From Sarcodiotheca gaudichaudii (taxonomy: Eukaryota; Rhodophyta; Florideophyceae; Gigartinales; Solieriaceae), in the NCBI GenBank assembly GCA_032355985.1, contig JAUKVZ010000005.1, positions 62,001 through 126,000 on the forward strand: a stretch of 64,000 nucleotides of DNA, in the 5' to 3' direction. Under the pieces are notes generated by a model, which was given only the letters and a program-made list of their open reading frames with translations, made no database searches and was not told the origin of the DNA. Every line of letters begins with the position of its first letter. Position 1 is the first letter of the stretch. Both the position numbers and the translations under genes were made by a program. Below, in pieces: positions 36,579-45,351 of the stretch.

Positions 36579-37877
36579 TTACTGCACCGGGCCCCAATAG
36601 CTCAGGAGCATGGCCAGATCGACTGCGTCGACGAATCCGTCGCCGGACATATCGGCTCGCGCAGCAAGACCGCCGCCGCCGAAGTCATCGTCGTCGTCTT
36701 CTTCATCTTCATGCACGTTCAGGCGAACCTTGAGCGTGTAGCAGCCGCACACGCCGTGCTCCGGCGGGCAGGCGTATTCCGGATACTCATCGAAGTCCGA
36801 ACGGCTCAGACGAATCAGATCCTCCGGAGGATTGGTCTTCGTGCTGGCGCCGGGAACATAGTTCTCACCCTTGACGACGTTGTTGTCATCAACGAGGTAT
36901 CCCTCGTCCTCGAGGAACTCGAAGTAGGGAACTTCCATGTCATCCAGCAGGCCGTTGAAGTTCTCATCACCCTCGCCGGAAATGGCGAACCGAACCGAGC
37001 CCATATCGTCCGCGATCACGCAGAGCTCCGCATACTCAGGCACATTATTGCCGGCGCTGGAGGACGCGATGCCGAGCACACCGCCCTGCTGCTGACCATT
37101 CTTGTCAAACCAGCCCATGACGGTGTCTGTCGCGTTGCAGAGGTAGTCCTTGCCGCCAACCTGCGTGATGCAATAGAGCTCACGCGGCGTCAGACCCTGG
37201 ACCCAGTAGTAGTCCACGTCGTAGCAGACTTCCTTGGTGCCGCGATCGTCGTAACAAGTGATCGTGGCCTGGGTGGAGCCGGCGGGCGCGACGTACGCCA
37301 GACGAAGAGCCTCGCGGCCTTCCTCGAATCGGAAGGTGTAGCTCTCTGTGCCGCCGGCGTTGTTGAACATCACATCGATGTCCACCTGACCGGTGTCGTC
37401 GTGCAAACCGTTCGAGAACAGACCGTTGAGCGTGCCGTCGAAGCAGTCGAAGATCGAGGTGACGCCCAGACGAAGCGTGCCATCCGAAAGAATGGACGTC
37501 GTCAGCGAGGCCGGGCCGCCGCCGAATGGATCGTCGACCTGCAGCACTTCTTCAACAAGCCCGAGATTGCGGCCAGTGTTGTCAAACGCCGTCAGCGGCT
37601 TGCTGAAGACGACGAGACAGCACTTGGGTTGGCGATCCCAGATGCAGTCCTTCTGCAGTTTGCCCGTGATGTAGAAACAATCGGCGAACTCCGTCGGCGC
37701 CGCGACCGTCTCGATGAACGAAAAACGATCATTGTTCGGAGCGATACGGAAATTCGAATTCTCGATCTCACAATATGTGAAGACCGGGTCCGGCAGGTCG
37801 ACGGCAAGCGCGACTGAAGCGCTCGCGATCGCCAGGCCGGCACAAGAGGCTTGCATACCACGCGTTCTAAGACTCAT
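36579..37877 (-). CDS. Array copy 5: secreted EF-hand/half-dockerin protein
   Basis: Protein of 432 residues. Signal peptide MSLRTRGMQASCAGLAIASA-SVALA. Main-group member. Distinguishing points: a diverged N-terminal stretch after TYCE (IENSNFRIAPNNDRFSF), DDTGQ in place of GDTGE after SNGLH, and a G-to-E change before the loop (SGEGDENFNGLLDDME). The linker is HEDEEDDDDDFGGGG. Start ATG 37877 with AGGAGG six bases upstream; the frame runs open to 38054 but the extra residues look non-coding. The 194-base spacer to copy 6 contains an AGCGGGACGTG string resembling the leader element of copies 2, 7 and 12. Confidence 0.95.
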   Translation of the reverse strand: MSLRTRGMQASCAGLAIASASVALAVDLPDPVFTYCEIENSNFRIAPNNDRFSFIETVAAPTEFADCFYITGKLQKDCIWDRQPKCCLVVFSKPLTAFDNTGRNLGLVEEVLQVDDPFGGGPASLTTSILSDGTLRLGVTSIFDCFDGTLNGLFSNGLHDDTGQVDIDVMFNNAGGTESYTFRFEEGREALRLAYVAPAGSTQATITCYDDRGTKEVCYDVDYYWVQGLTPRELYCITQVGGKDYLCNATDTVMGWFDKNGQQQGGVLGIASSSAGNNVPEYAELCVIADDMGSVRFAISGEGDENFNGLLDDMEVPYFEFLEDEGYLVDDNNVVKGENYVPGASTKTNPPEDLIRLSRSDFDEYPEYACPPEHGVCGCYTLKVRLNVHEDEEDDDDDFGGGGLAARADMSGDGFVDAVDLAMLLSYWGPVQ

Positions 37878-38071
37878 CACTACCTCCTCTGGTCTCCATG
37901 CCCACCTGATGCGCATGAGCCAGACGAATCGGAAAGGCGGGAGCTCTGCGAGATCCACGTCCCGCTGAAAACGGCTCGCCGCCCGGATTTCCTTATGCAG
38001 CTCCGAGAGCTTCCGCTCGCGTCGCCGCGTGGTATCTCCTCTCGCGCCCGCCAAAGACGCGAACGAATCAC

Positions 38072-39358
38072 TTACTGAACAGGCCCCCAGAAACTCAGCA
38101 GCATTGCCAGATCGATCGCGTCGACAAAACCGTCGCCCGACATATCCGCGCGCTGCGCCAATCCACCACCACCAAAGTCATCATCATCGTCCTCATCTTC
38201 CTCATGAAGATTCAGACGCACTTTCAATGTGTAACACCCGCACACACCATGCCCCGGCGGGCAGGCGAACTCGGGATACGCGTCGAAGTCCGCGCGACTC
38301 AGGCGAACCACTTCACTCGGATTCGACTTCGTGCTCGCGCCGGGGATCCAGTTTTCACCCTTGACAACGTTGTTTGTGTCTTCAATGTAGCCTTCGTCTT
38401 CCAGGAACTCGAAGTAGCTCAGCTCGATCCAGTCATCGAGACCGTTGAAGTTCCCATCGCCCGGGCCGGTGATCGCAAAGCGAATCGCGCCCATGTCATC
38501 CGCGATCACGCACAACTCCGCGTACTCAGGAACGTTGTTCCCCGCGCTGGTGTGAGCAACTCCGAACTGCCCGCCCTGCTGCTGACCATTCTTGTCAAAC
38601 CAGCCGAGCGTCGTGTCCGTCGCCTCGCATTCATAATCCTTGCCGCCCACCTGCGTGATGCAGTACAGCTCACGCGGCGTCAGACCCTGTATCCAATAGA
38701 AATCGACGTCGTAGCACACTTCCTTTGTGCCCAGGTCGTCGAAGCACTGGACTTCGACGCTGCTCACATCAGGCGCTGTGAACGCGACGCGCGCCGCCTC
38801 GCGTCCCTCTTCGAACCGGAACGTGTACTCCTCATAGACTCCTCCGGCGTAGGTGATCCGGATGGTCACTTCGCCCGTCTCGCCCTGAAGCCCATTCGAA
38901 AACAGGCCGTTGAGCGTGCCGTCGAAGCAATCAAATACGGAGGCGATGCCGAGGCGGACTGTGCGGTCACTGAGCAGCCCCGTCGTGAATGGCGTGCCAT
39001 CGAGCACATCCTCTACGCGAAGCACTTCCTCAACGAGACCGATAGAACGGCCTGTCGAGTCAAACGCCTGCAGCGGCTTGGAATAGGCGATCAGGCAGCA
39101 CTTCGGCTGACGATCCCACACACAGTCCTTCTGCAGCTTGCCCGTGATGTAGAAGCAGTCAGCGAACTCGGTCGGCGCCGAGATGATCTCGCTGTATGTG
39201 AAATGATCGTTCGCGCTCGGGTCGAACCGCGTGTCAGTGCCCTCAGTCTCGCAATACGTGAACGTCGGATCAGGTAGATCCACGGCAAGCGCCGCAGGCG
39301 CCCCAATCAGCGCCGCGCTGACGAACCCCGAAAAGGCAGCCCGTAACAAACGTCTCAT
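38072..39358 (-). CDS. Array copy 6: secreted EF-hand/half-dockerin protein
   Basis: Protein of 428 residues. Signal peptide MRRLLRAAFSGFVSAALIGA-PAALA. It differs in its CFDDLGTKEVC block, REAARVAFTAPDV in place of REALRLAY, and the loop DGNFNGLDDWIE. Linker HEEDEDDDDDFGGGG. Tail DMSGDGFVDAID. Start ATG 39358, only 43 bases from the copy 7 stop, the tightest junction in the array. A hairpin with a 6-bp stem and triloop (39369-39383) directly abuts the GGAGG Shine-Dalgarno sequence, so it could hinder or help ribosome entry. Confidence 0.95.
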   Translation of the reverse strand: MRRLLRAAFSGFVSAALIGAPAALAVDLPDPTFTYCETEGTDTRFDPSANDHFTYSEIISAPTEFADCFYITGKLQKDCVWDRQPKCCLIAYSKPLQAFDSTGRSIGLVEEVLRVEDVLDGTPFTTGLLSDRTVRLGIASVFDCFDGTLNGLFSNGLQGETGEVTIRITYAGGVYEEYTFRFEEGREAARVAFTAPDVSSVEVQCFDDLGTKEVCYDVDFYWIQGLTPRELYCITQVGGKDYECEATDTTLGWFDKNGQQQGGQFGVAHTSAGNNVPEYAELCVIADDMGAIRFAITGPGDGNFNGLDDWIELSYFEFLEDEGYIEDTNNVVKGENWIPGASTKSNPSEVVRLSRADFDAYPEFACPPGHGVCGCYTLKVRLNLHEEDEDDDDDFGGGGLAQRADMSGDGFVDAIDLAMLLSFWGPVQ

Positions 39359-39368
39359 CTCGTTCCTC

Positions 39369-39383
39369 CCGCCCCTCGGGCGG
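39369..39383 (-). promoter_or_regulatory. Hairpin abutting the Shine-Dalgarno sequence of array copy 6
   Basis: CCGCCC-GAG-GGGCGG on the minus strand, immediately followed by the GGAGG site and the ATG at 39358. Perfect 6-bp GC stem. Confidence 0.55.
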
Positions 39384-39401
39384 ACCTCCAGTATACCTGA
39401 T

Positions 39402-40778
39402 TCACTGTACAGGACCCCAGAAACTCAGCAGCATGGCCAGGTCGATAGCGTCCACAAACCCGTCACCGGACATGTCGGCCCGCTGCGCCAGGCCGCCGCC
39501 ACCGAAATCGTCGTCGTCGCCCTCTTCGTCCTCATGGAGATTGAGGCGAACCTTGAACGTGTAGCAGCCGCACACATCATGAGCAGGCGGATGCGCCCAC
39601 CCGGAGTCATCAAAATCTTCGCGGCTCAGTCGAATGACATCGCCGGCGTTCGTCTTCGTGCTGGCGCCGGGAATCCAATTCTCGCCCTTGACGACATTGT
39701 TGTCATCTACGAGGTACCCCTCGTCCTCGAGGAACTCGAAGTACTCAACCTCGAACTGATCATTGAGACCGTTGAAGTTGCGATCGGAGTAACCTGAGAC
39801 CGCAAATCGGATCGATCCCAGATCGTCGGCGATGACGCAGAGCTCGGCATACTCGATGACATTGCTGCTCGCCTCGCCGTCATTAATCCCAAGCGGTCCG
39901 CCCTGCTGCTGACCATTCTTGTCAAACCAGCCGAGCACGGTGTTCGTCGCGTTGCAGTGATAGTCCTTGCCGCCGATCTGCGTGATGCAGTACAGCTCGC
40001 GCTCAGTCAGTCCCTGCACCCAGTAGAAATCGACATCCCAGCAAATCTCAAACGTGCCGGTGGACTCATCGCACCAGATGTCCGCATGGGTGTCGCCGTC
40101 CGGAGCGATGTATGCAAGACGAAGCGCATCATTGCCAACACCGCTCGGGATTCCGCGATCGCCGGATGACATCGAACGTTGAATGTCACCGCCAAAGCGG
40201 AACGTGTATTCCGCGTCATGCGGAACATCATTGCGCGGCTGCGCAACCGGTCCGTCAGTGAAGTCGATGCCGAGCGTCACTTCACCCGTCTCGCCGTGCA
40301 ATCCATTCGAGAAGAGGCCATTCACCGTGCCGTCGAAGCAGTCAAAGATCGAAGCGACCGCTATGCGGATCGTTCCATCTTCGAGCACCGGAATCTGAAG
40401 ATGCGACATGCCGTCAAACGGCTCGGCGACCTGCAGCACCTCTTCAACGAGCCCCAGGCTCCGCCCCTGATCATCAAAAGCCTCAAGCGGCTTTGAGTAC
40501 GACACAAGGCAGCACTTGGGCTCACGATCCCAGATGCAATCCTTCTGCAACTTACCGGTGATATAGAAGCAGTCGGCGAACTCCGAAGGCGCCGTGACGA
40601 TCTCGATGTAATCGAAACCATCGTTGCCGCGATCCTGCACGTCCACTCGAATCATGTCCGAGTCGATCTCGCAATAGGTATAAACCGGATCGGGGATATC
40701 GACAGCCAGAGCCGCCGAGGCGCACGCCAAAGCGGCGCCGGCGATCAGCGACGAACGGGAGCGAATGCGAGCACTCAT
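39402..40778 (-). CDS. Array copy 7: secreted EF-hand/half-dockerin protein with insertion
   Basis: Protein of 458 residues. Signal peptide MSARIRSRSSLIAGAALACA-SAALA. Like copy 8 it lacks the EEGREALRLAY form and has an extra stretch there (GGDIQRSMSSGDRGIPSGVG followed by NDALRLAY). It carries CDESTGTFEICWD and PAHDVCGC, again as in copy 8. Loop DRNFNGLNDQFE is complete. Linker HEDEEGDDDDFGGGG; tail DMSGDGFVDAID. Start ATG 40778 with GGAGG seven bases upstream; the longer open frame to 40916 is leader. Confidence 0.95.
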   Translation of the reverse strand: MSARIRSRSSLIAGAALACASAALAVDIPDPVYTYCEIDSDMIRVDVQDRGNDGFDYIEIVTAPSEFADCFYITGKLQKDCIWDREPKCCLVSYSKPLEAFDDQGRSLGLVEEVLQVAEPFDGMSHLQIPVLEDGTIRIAVASIFDCFDGTVNGLFSNGLHGETGEVTLGIDFTDGPVAQPRNDVPHDAEYTFRFGGDIQRSMSSGDRGIPSGVGNDALRLAYIAPDGDTHADIWCDESTGTFEICWDVDFYWVQGLTERELYCITQIGGKDYHCNATNTVLGWFDKNGQQQGGPLGINDGEASSNVIEYAELCVIADDLGSIRFAVSGYSDRNFNGLNDQFEVEYFEFLEDEGYLVDDNNVVKGENWIPGASTKTNAGDVIRLSREDFDDSGWAHPPAHDVCGCYTFKVRLNLHEDEEGDDDDFGGGGLAQRADMSGDGFVDAIDLAMLLSFWGPVQ

Positions 40779-40797
40779 TGCAATCCTCCACTGACAC

Positions 40798-40840
40798 AGG
40801 CGGCAAAAGGCCGCCTCGTCAGGCACACAACACACTGTCC
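40798..40840 (-). promoter_or_regulatory. Leader of array copy 7: hairpin plus GGACAGTGTGT element
   Basis: The minus strand has GGACAGTGTGTTGT (40827-40840) and then a 7-bp hairpin AGGCGGC-CTTTT-GCCGCCT (40798-40816) just upstream of the Shine-Dalgarno sequence. Similar GGGAC(A/G)GTGTGT strings lie 43-61 bases before the starts of copies 12 (48341-48355) and 2 (33259-33271). Confidence 0.45.
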
Positions 40841-40966
40841 AGCGGCAGGTTCCTTCGCCCCCCGCCGCACACCAAAGTACCTTGTTTCCAAGCGGTGACG
40901 GGGGTTTTTCACCCACATCACCGTGAATCTCTCGTCAATCCGGCCTCTCGGGGCCGTAGGACGCCC

Positions 40967-42361
40967 TTACTGAACCGGCCCCCAGAAACTCAGCAGCATG
41001 GCAAGGTCCACAGCGTCGACAAATCCGTCACCGGACATGTCCGCGCGAGCCGCCAGGCCGTCGCCTCCGAAGTCGCCATCATCATCCTCATCCTCCTCAT
41101 GGAGGTTGAGTCGAACCTTCAGCGTGTAGCAGCCGCACACATCATGCGCCGGCGGATGGGCATACCCGGACTCGTCAAAGTCTTCGCGGCTCAGTCGAAT
41201 GACATCCTCAGGATTGGTCTTCGTGCTGGCGCCGGGGATCCAGTTCTCGCCCTTGACGACGTTGTTGTCATCAGCGAGATATCCCTCATCCTCCAGGAAC
41301 TCGAAGTACGCAACCTCTTCAGAATCCAGCAGGCCGTTGAAGTTCGCATCGCCCTCGCCGGAGATCGCGAAACGGATCGAACCCAGATCGTCTGCGATCA
41401 CGCAGAGCTCTGAGTACTCAGGCACGTTGTTGCCGGCGCTTCCGCCGGAGATGCCGAACTCGCCGCCCTGAAGCTGGCCATTCTTGTCATACCAACCGAG
41501 AATGGTGTCAGTCGCCTGGCAGTGATAGTCCTTGCCGCCAACCTGCGTGACGCAGTACAGCTCGCGCTCCGTCAGACCCTGCACCCAGTAATAGTCGACG
41601 TCCCAGCAGATCTCCTTCGTGCCGGTCGAGTCATCGCACCAGACGTCGACGAAGGAGGTGTTCTCCGGCAGCACGTATGCCAGCCGCAGCGCATCGCCCG
41701 CTCTCGACGTGGAAGCCTCATAGCCTCTCGGGGCCGCGGCCTGGCTCTTGACGCCGCCGAGATAGAACGTGTACTCCTCATCGTGTGACTCCAGACGCTC
41801 CGTGCCCGCTTCTTCACCTTCAAGCACAGACAGATACGTCAGCGCAACTGTCACTTCGCCGTAATCGCCGTGGACGCCGTTGGAGAAGAGACCATTGAGT
41901 GTGCCGTCAAAGCAATCGAAGACGGAGCCGACGCCCAGCCGGATCGTTCCGTCGTCCAGCGCCGGCACGAACAGATGCGCCATTCCCTGGGTGGGTGAAG
42001 ACACGTCGAGCACTTCCTCGACAAGACCGATGTCCCGGCCCGTCTCGTCGAACGCCGTCAGCGGCTTGCTGTAGGAGACCAGGCAACACTTCGGCTGACG
42101 ATCCCAGATGCAATCCTTCTGCAGCTTGCCCGTGATGTAGAAACAGTCGGCGAACTCGCTCGGCGCTGAAACAATCTCGATGTAATCAAAGAGATCATTG
42201 CCGCGGCCGCTGATCTGGCGCTCGTCCGCGTCGATCATCGAACCATTGTCGATCTCGCAATACGTGTACACCGGGTCGGGCAGATCTACGGCCACCGCCA
42301 GCGAAGCAAACATCGCGCAGCCTGCGCTTCCCACGATCATCGAACGTCCTGTCGAATTCAT
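40967..42361 (-). CDS. Array copy 8: secreted EF-hand/half-dockerin protein with insertion
   Basis: Protein of 464 residues, the longest copy. Signal peptide MNSTGRSMIVGSAGCAMFAS-LAVA. It shares with copy 7 the insertion before the DALRLAY segment, here GGVKSQAAAPRGYEASTSRA, and the CDDSTGTKEICWD and PAHDVCGC blocks. Loop DANFNGLLDSEE. The acidic linker reads HEEDEDDDGDFGGDG. Tail DMSGDGFVDAVD. GTG and ATG codons are adjacent (42364, 42361); the ATG has GGAG eight bases upstream. The 188 bases beyond its stop up to copy 7 hold the copy 7 leader and no gene. Confidence 0.95.
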   Translation of the reverse strand: MNSTGRSMIVGSAGCAMFASLAVAVDLPDPVYTYCEIDNGSMIDADERQISGRGNDLFDYIEIVSAPSEFADCFYITGKLQKDCIWDRQPKCCLVSYSKPLTAFDETGRDIGLVEEVLDVSSPTQGMAHLFVPALDDGTIRLGVGSVFDCFDGTLNGLFSNGVHGDYGEVTVALTYLSVLEGEEAGTERLESHDEEYTFYLGGVKSQAAAPRGYEASTSRAGDALRLAYVLPENTSFVDVWCDDSTGTKEICWDVDYYWVQGLTERELYCVTQVGGKDYHCQATDTILGWYDKNGQLQGGEFGISGGSAGNNVPEYSELCVIADDLGSIRFAISGEGDANFNGLLDSEEVAYFEFLEDEGYLADDNNVVKGENWIPGASTKTNPEDVIRLSREDFDESGYAHPPAHDVCGCYTLKVRLNLHEEDEDDDGDFGGDGLAARADMSGDGFVDAVDLAMLLSFWGPVQ

Positions 42362-42424
42362 CACAAGCTCTCCAACTTTCTCTTCTCACCCACCCGCCCC
42401 CGAAGGCGAGCCTCTCTCATGATT

Positions 42425-42453
42425 CGACGGCGAGGCAGACGCCTGCGCCGTCG
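42425..42453 (-). other. Hairpin after array copy 9, repeated after copy 10
   Basis: CGACGGCG and CGCCGTCG pair, with an inner AGGC/GCCT, giving about 12 bp with one bulge and a 4-base loop, 16 bases after the copy 9 stop. There is no T run. The 29-base sequence recurs with three changes at 43857-43885. Confidence 0.65.
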
Positions 42454-42468
42454 AGGAATATCAGTTCC

Positions 42469-43797
42469 TTACTGCACCGGCCCCCAGAAACTCAGCAGCA
42501 TGGCCAGATCAATCGCGTCGACGAAGCCGTCGCCTGACATGTCCGCACGCTGCGCAATCTTCTGACCGCTGGCCATGGGTACGCCTTCATCCTCATGAAC
42601 ATTCAGGCGAACCTTAAATGTGTAGCAGCCGCACACGCCATGACCGGGCGGGCAGGCATACTCCGGATAGTCGTCGAAGTCGGTGCGGCTCAAGCGAATC
42701 ACATCATCCGGATTCGTCTTCGTGCTCGCGCCGGGAACCCAGCCTTCACCCTTGATCACGTTGTTTGTGTCAGGGATGTAACCCTCATCTTCGAGAAACT
42801 CGAAGTAATCATCCTGAGCAAAGTCCTGAAGACCGTTGAAATCCGAATCGCCGATGCCCGTCACCGCAAATCGGATGGCGCCCATCTCATCTGCGAGGAC
42901 GCAGATCTCGGAGTAGTGCAGCACATTGCTGCTGCCGGATTCGCCTGAGTTGAAGCCAACCGAGCCACCCTGCCGCTGGCCGTTCTTGTCGAACCATCCC
43001 AGTGCGGTGTCCGTCGCGTCGCAGTCGTTGTCCTTGCCGCCGATCTGCGTGATGCAATACACCTCACGCGGCGTCAGTCCATTGACCCAGTAGAAGTCGA
43101 CGTCGTAGCAGATCTCCTTTGTGCCGCGATCGTCGTAGCACGAAACCAACACGTCCTCCGTATCCGGAGTCACCACATACGCCAGGCGCAGCGCTTCGCG
43201 CCCCTCCTCGAAGCGGAATGTGTACTCCTCGAAGGATCCCGGCCCGGGCGCCTCGCCGCGCGCCAGGTCTTGGCCGTCGAAGCTCAGAACCAGCGTCACC
43301 TCGCCGGTCGTGCCATGAAGGCCGTTGGAGAAGAGACCATTGAGCGTGCCGTCGAAGCAGTCGAAGACAGACGTCACGCCGATGCGAATCGTGCCGTCGT
43401 CGAGCACGAAGAAGTCGATTTGTGCCGGTTCGTCAGACAATGGAATCGATGTGCTCAGCACCTCTTCGACGAGACCAATGTTCCGGCCCGTTTCATCAAA
43501 CGCCGTCAGAGGCTTGCTGAACTCAACGAGGCAGCACTTGGGCTGACGATCCCAGATGCAATCCTTCTGAAGCTTGCCAGTGATGTAAAAGCAGTCAGCA
43601 AACTCCGACGGCGCGTTGACGACCTCAGCCTGGCTGAACGTGTCGTTGATCGGAATCGGCGCACGGAATGGACTTGCGATCTCAATCTCGCAGTACGTGA
43701 ACGTCGGCTCCGGCAGATCCACGGCAAGCGCCATGGACGCGCACACCACAAAGCCCGCACATCCAGCCGCCAGCGTTTTTTCCGTTGATCTCATCAT
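42469..43797 (-). CDS. Array copy 9: secreted EF-hand/half-dockerin protein
   Basis: Protein of 442 residues. Signal peptide MMRSTEKTLAAGCAGFVVCA-SMALA, followed by DLPEPTFTYCE shared only with copy 10. It also shares with copy 10 the PGPGSFEEYTF region and TPDTEDVLVSCYDDRG. The loop DSDFNGLQDFAQ lacks the usual Glu at position 12. The linker is short and not Asp-rich (HEDEGVPMASGQK). Tail DMSGDGFVDAID. GTG-ATG-ATG stand in a row; I chose the ATG at 43797, after GGAGG. The leader has a GC hairpin at 43824-43843. Confidence 0.95.
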   Translation of the reverse strand: MMRSTEKTLAAGCAGFVVCASMALAVDLPEPTFTYCEIEIASPFRAPIPINDTFSQAEVVNAPSEFADCFYITGKLQKDCIWDRQPKCCLVEFSKPLTAFDETGRNIGLVEEVLSTSIPLSDEPAQIDFFVLDDGTIRIGVTSVFDCFDGTLNGLFSNGLHGTTGEVTLVLSFDGQDLARGEAPGPGSFEEYTFRFEEGREALRLAYVVTPDTEDVLVSCYDDRGTKEICYDVDFYWVNGLTPREVYCITQIGGKDNDCDATDTALGWFDKNGQRQGGSVGFNSGESGSSNVLHYSEICVLADEMGAIRFAVTGIGDSDFNGLQDFAQDDYFEFLEDEGYIPDTNNVIKGEGWVPGASTKTNPDDVIRLSRTDFDDYPEYACPPGHGVCGCYTFKVRLNVHEDEGVPMASGQKIAQRADMSGDGFVDAIDLAMLLSFWGPVQ

Positions 43798-43823
43798 CAC
43801 GCCTCCAGCTCTTCGTTCTCACT

Positions 43824-43843
43824 GCCCGCCGCGTCGGACGGGC
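43824..43843 (-). promoter_or_regulatory. Leader hairpin of array copy 9
   Basis: GCCCGTCCGACGCGGCGGGC on the minus strand folds into an 8-bp GC stem with one bulge and a triloop, about 18 bases upstream of the GGAGG site. Confidence 0.45.
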
Positions 43844-43856
43844 GCCCTTCATGATT

Positions 43857-43885
43857 CGACGACGAGGCAAGCGCCTGCGCCGTCG
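43857..43885 (-). other. Hairpin after array copy 10 (duplicate of 42425-42453)
   Basis: The 29 bases match the hairpin after copy 9 at 26 positions and sit in the same place relative to the stop codon; one change weakens the outer stem. The flanking bases (ATGATTCGACG and GTTCCTTACTGCACCGG) are shared too, showing that the duplicated unit includes the spacer. Confidence 0.65.
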
Positions 43886-43898
43886 AGAATGTCGTTCC

Positions 43899-45224
43899 TT
43901 ACTGCACCGGCCCCCAGAAACTCAGCAGCATGGCCAGATCAATCGCGTCGACGAAGCCGTCGCCCGACATGTCCGCACGCTGCGCCAGCGGCTGGCCAGT
44001 CGATGTGCCGTCGTCGCCCTCTTCATCCTCATGCTCATTCAGGCGCACCTTGAACGTGTAGCACCCGCACACGCCATGATCGGGCGGGTTCGACAGCAAC
44101 GGATACTCGTCGTAGTCGCTGCGGCTCAGGCGGATCACATCATCCGGATTCGTCTTCGTGCTCGTGCCGGGAATCCAGCCTTCGCCCTTGACGACATTGT
44201 TCGTATCCGGAATGTACTCAAGCTCCTCAAGCAGCTCGAAGTAAATGTCCTCGAACTCATCGACGAGGCCGTTGAAGTTCTCATCGGCGCCGGATCCGGT
44301 GACCGCAAAGCGAATCGATCCGATGTCGTCCGCAATGACGCAGAGTTCTGAATACGCAGAGACATTGTTCGGGCCGAAGGCGTTGTAGCCGAGCGGTCCG
44401 CCCTGCTGCTGGCCGTTCTTGTCGAACCAACCAAGCGCCGTGTCCGTCGCTTCGCAGCTGTAATCCTTGCCGCCGACCTGCGTGATGCAATACAGCTCAC
44501 GCGGCGTCAGGCCCTGCACCCAGTAGAAATCGACATCCCAGCAGATCGGCTTCGCGCCGCGATCGTCATAGCAACGAACGACGATATTCTCCGTATCCGG
44601 AGCCGCGACATACGCAAGCCGCAGCGCCTCACGCCCCTCTTCAAAGCGGAATGTGTATTCCTCAGAGTTTCCGGGGCCGGGAACTTGGCCGCGCGTTAGA
44701 TCATCACCGTCAAACAGAAGCTCCAGCGTCACCTCGCCGGTGTCGCCATGGAGGCCGTTGGAAAAGAGGCCGTTCAACGTGCCGTCGAAACAATCAAAGA
44801 TGGACGTCACACCGATGCGAATCGTGCCATCCTCAAGGACGAAGTAGTTGAGAAACGCCGGGTCGTCACCGAACGGAACCGAAGTTTGAAGCACTTCTTC
44901 AACCAGCCCCAGGCTTCGCCCTTCTTCATCGAATGCCTGCACCGGCTTGCTGTAGGCGACCAGGCAGCACTTGGGCTGACGATCCCAGATGCAATCCTTC
45001 TGCAGCTTGCCGGTGATGTAAAAGCAATCCGCAAACTCAGATGGCGGCTGGATCCCCTCGGCATACATGAACGCGTCATTCGTCTGGATGCCGCTGCGTA
45101 TGTCCGCAACCTCAATCTCACAATAGGTGAACGTCGGCTCCGGTAGATCCACGGCCTGGGCCGCGGACGCGCACAGCGCGACTCCCGCCAGACTTGTCAG
45201 CGCCATTCGTGCGGCCACATGCAT
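43899..45224 (-). CDS. Array copy 10: secreted EF-hand/half-dockerin protein
   Basis: Protein of 441 residues, sister of copy 9. Signal peptide MHVAARMALTSLAGVALCAS-AAQA. Despite its closeness to copy 9 it carries ICWD (as in copies 7 and 8) after CYDDRGAKP, a complete loop DENFNGLVDEFE and the unique SNPPDHGVCGC block, in which one usual Cys is Asn. Linker HEDEEGDDGTSTGQP. Tail DMSGDGFVDAID. Start ATG 45224 with GGGAG seven bases upstream. A hairpin GGCGC-ATAG-GCGCC lies at 45255-45268 in the leader. Confidence 0.95.
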   Translation of the reverse strand: MHVAARMALTSLAGVALCASAAQAVDLPEPTFTYCEIEVADIRSGIQTNDAFMYAEGIQPPSEFADCFYITGKLQKDCIWDRQPKCCLVAYSKPVQAFDEEGRSLGLVEEVLQTSVPFGDDPAFLNYFVLEDGTIRIGVTSIFDCFDGTLNGLFSNGLHGDTGEVTLELLFDGDDLTRGQVPGPGNSEEYTFRFEEGREALRLAYVAAPDTENIVVRCYDDRGAKPICWDVDFYWVQGLTPRELYCITQVGGKDYSCEATDTALGWFDKNGQQQGGPLGYNAFGPNNVSAYSELCVIADDIGSIRFAVTGSGADENFNGLVDEFEDIYFELLEELEYIPDTNNVVKGEGWIPGTSTKTNPDDVIRLSRSDYDEYPLLSNPPDHGVCGCYTFKVRLNEHEDEEGDDGTSTGQPLAQRADMSGDGFVDAIDLAMLLSFWGPVQ

Positions 45225-45351
45225 GTTCGAACTCCCAGAAAGCTCGTGTTGGTCGGCGCCTATGCGCCTCGGACATTCAAATCAAATCGATGACGACGAC
45301 TCCCGCCGCCGCCATCGTTCATCTCTCACCTTCCGGCGCCCATCGCAGCGA

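Noticed and set aside
40943-41736. 14-base direct repeat GCCTCTCGGGGCCG (40943 and 41723)
   Set aside because: One copy is in a spacer and the other inside copy 8 coding sequence; it is short, GC-rich and has no third copy, so chance is a sufficient explanation.
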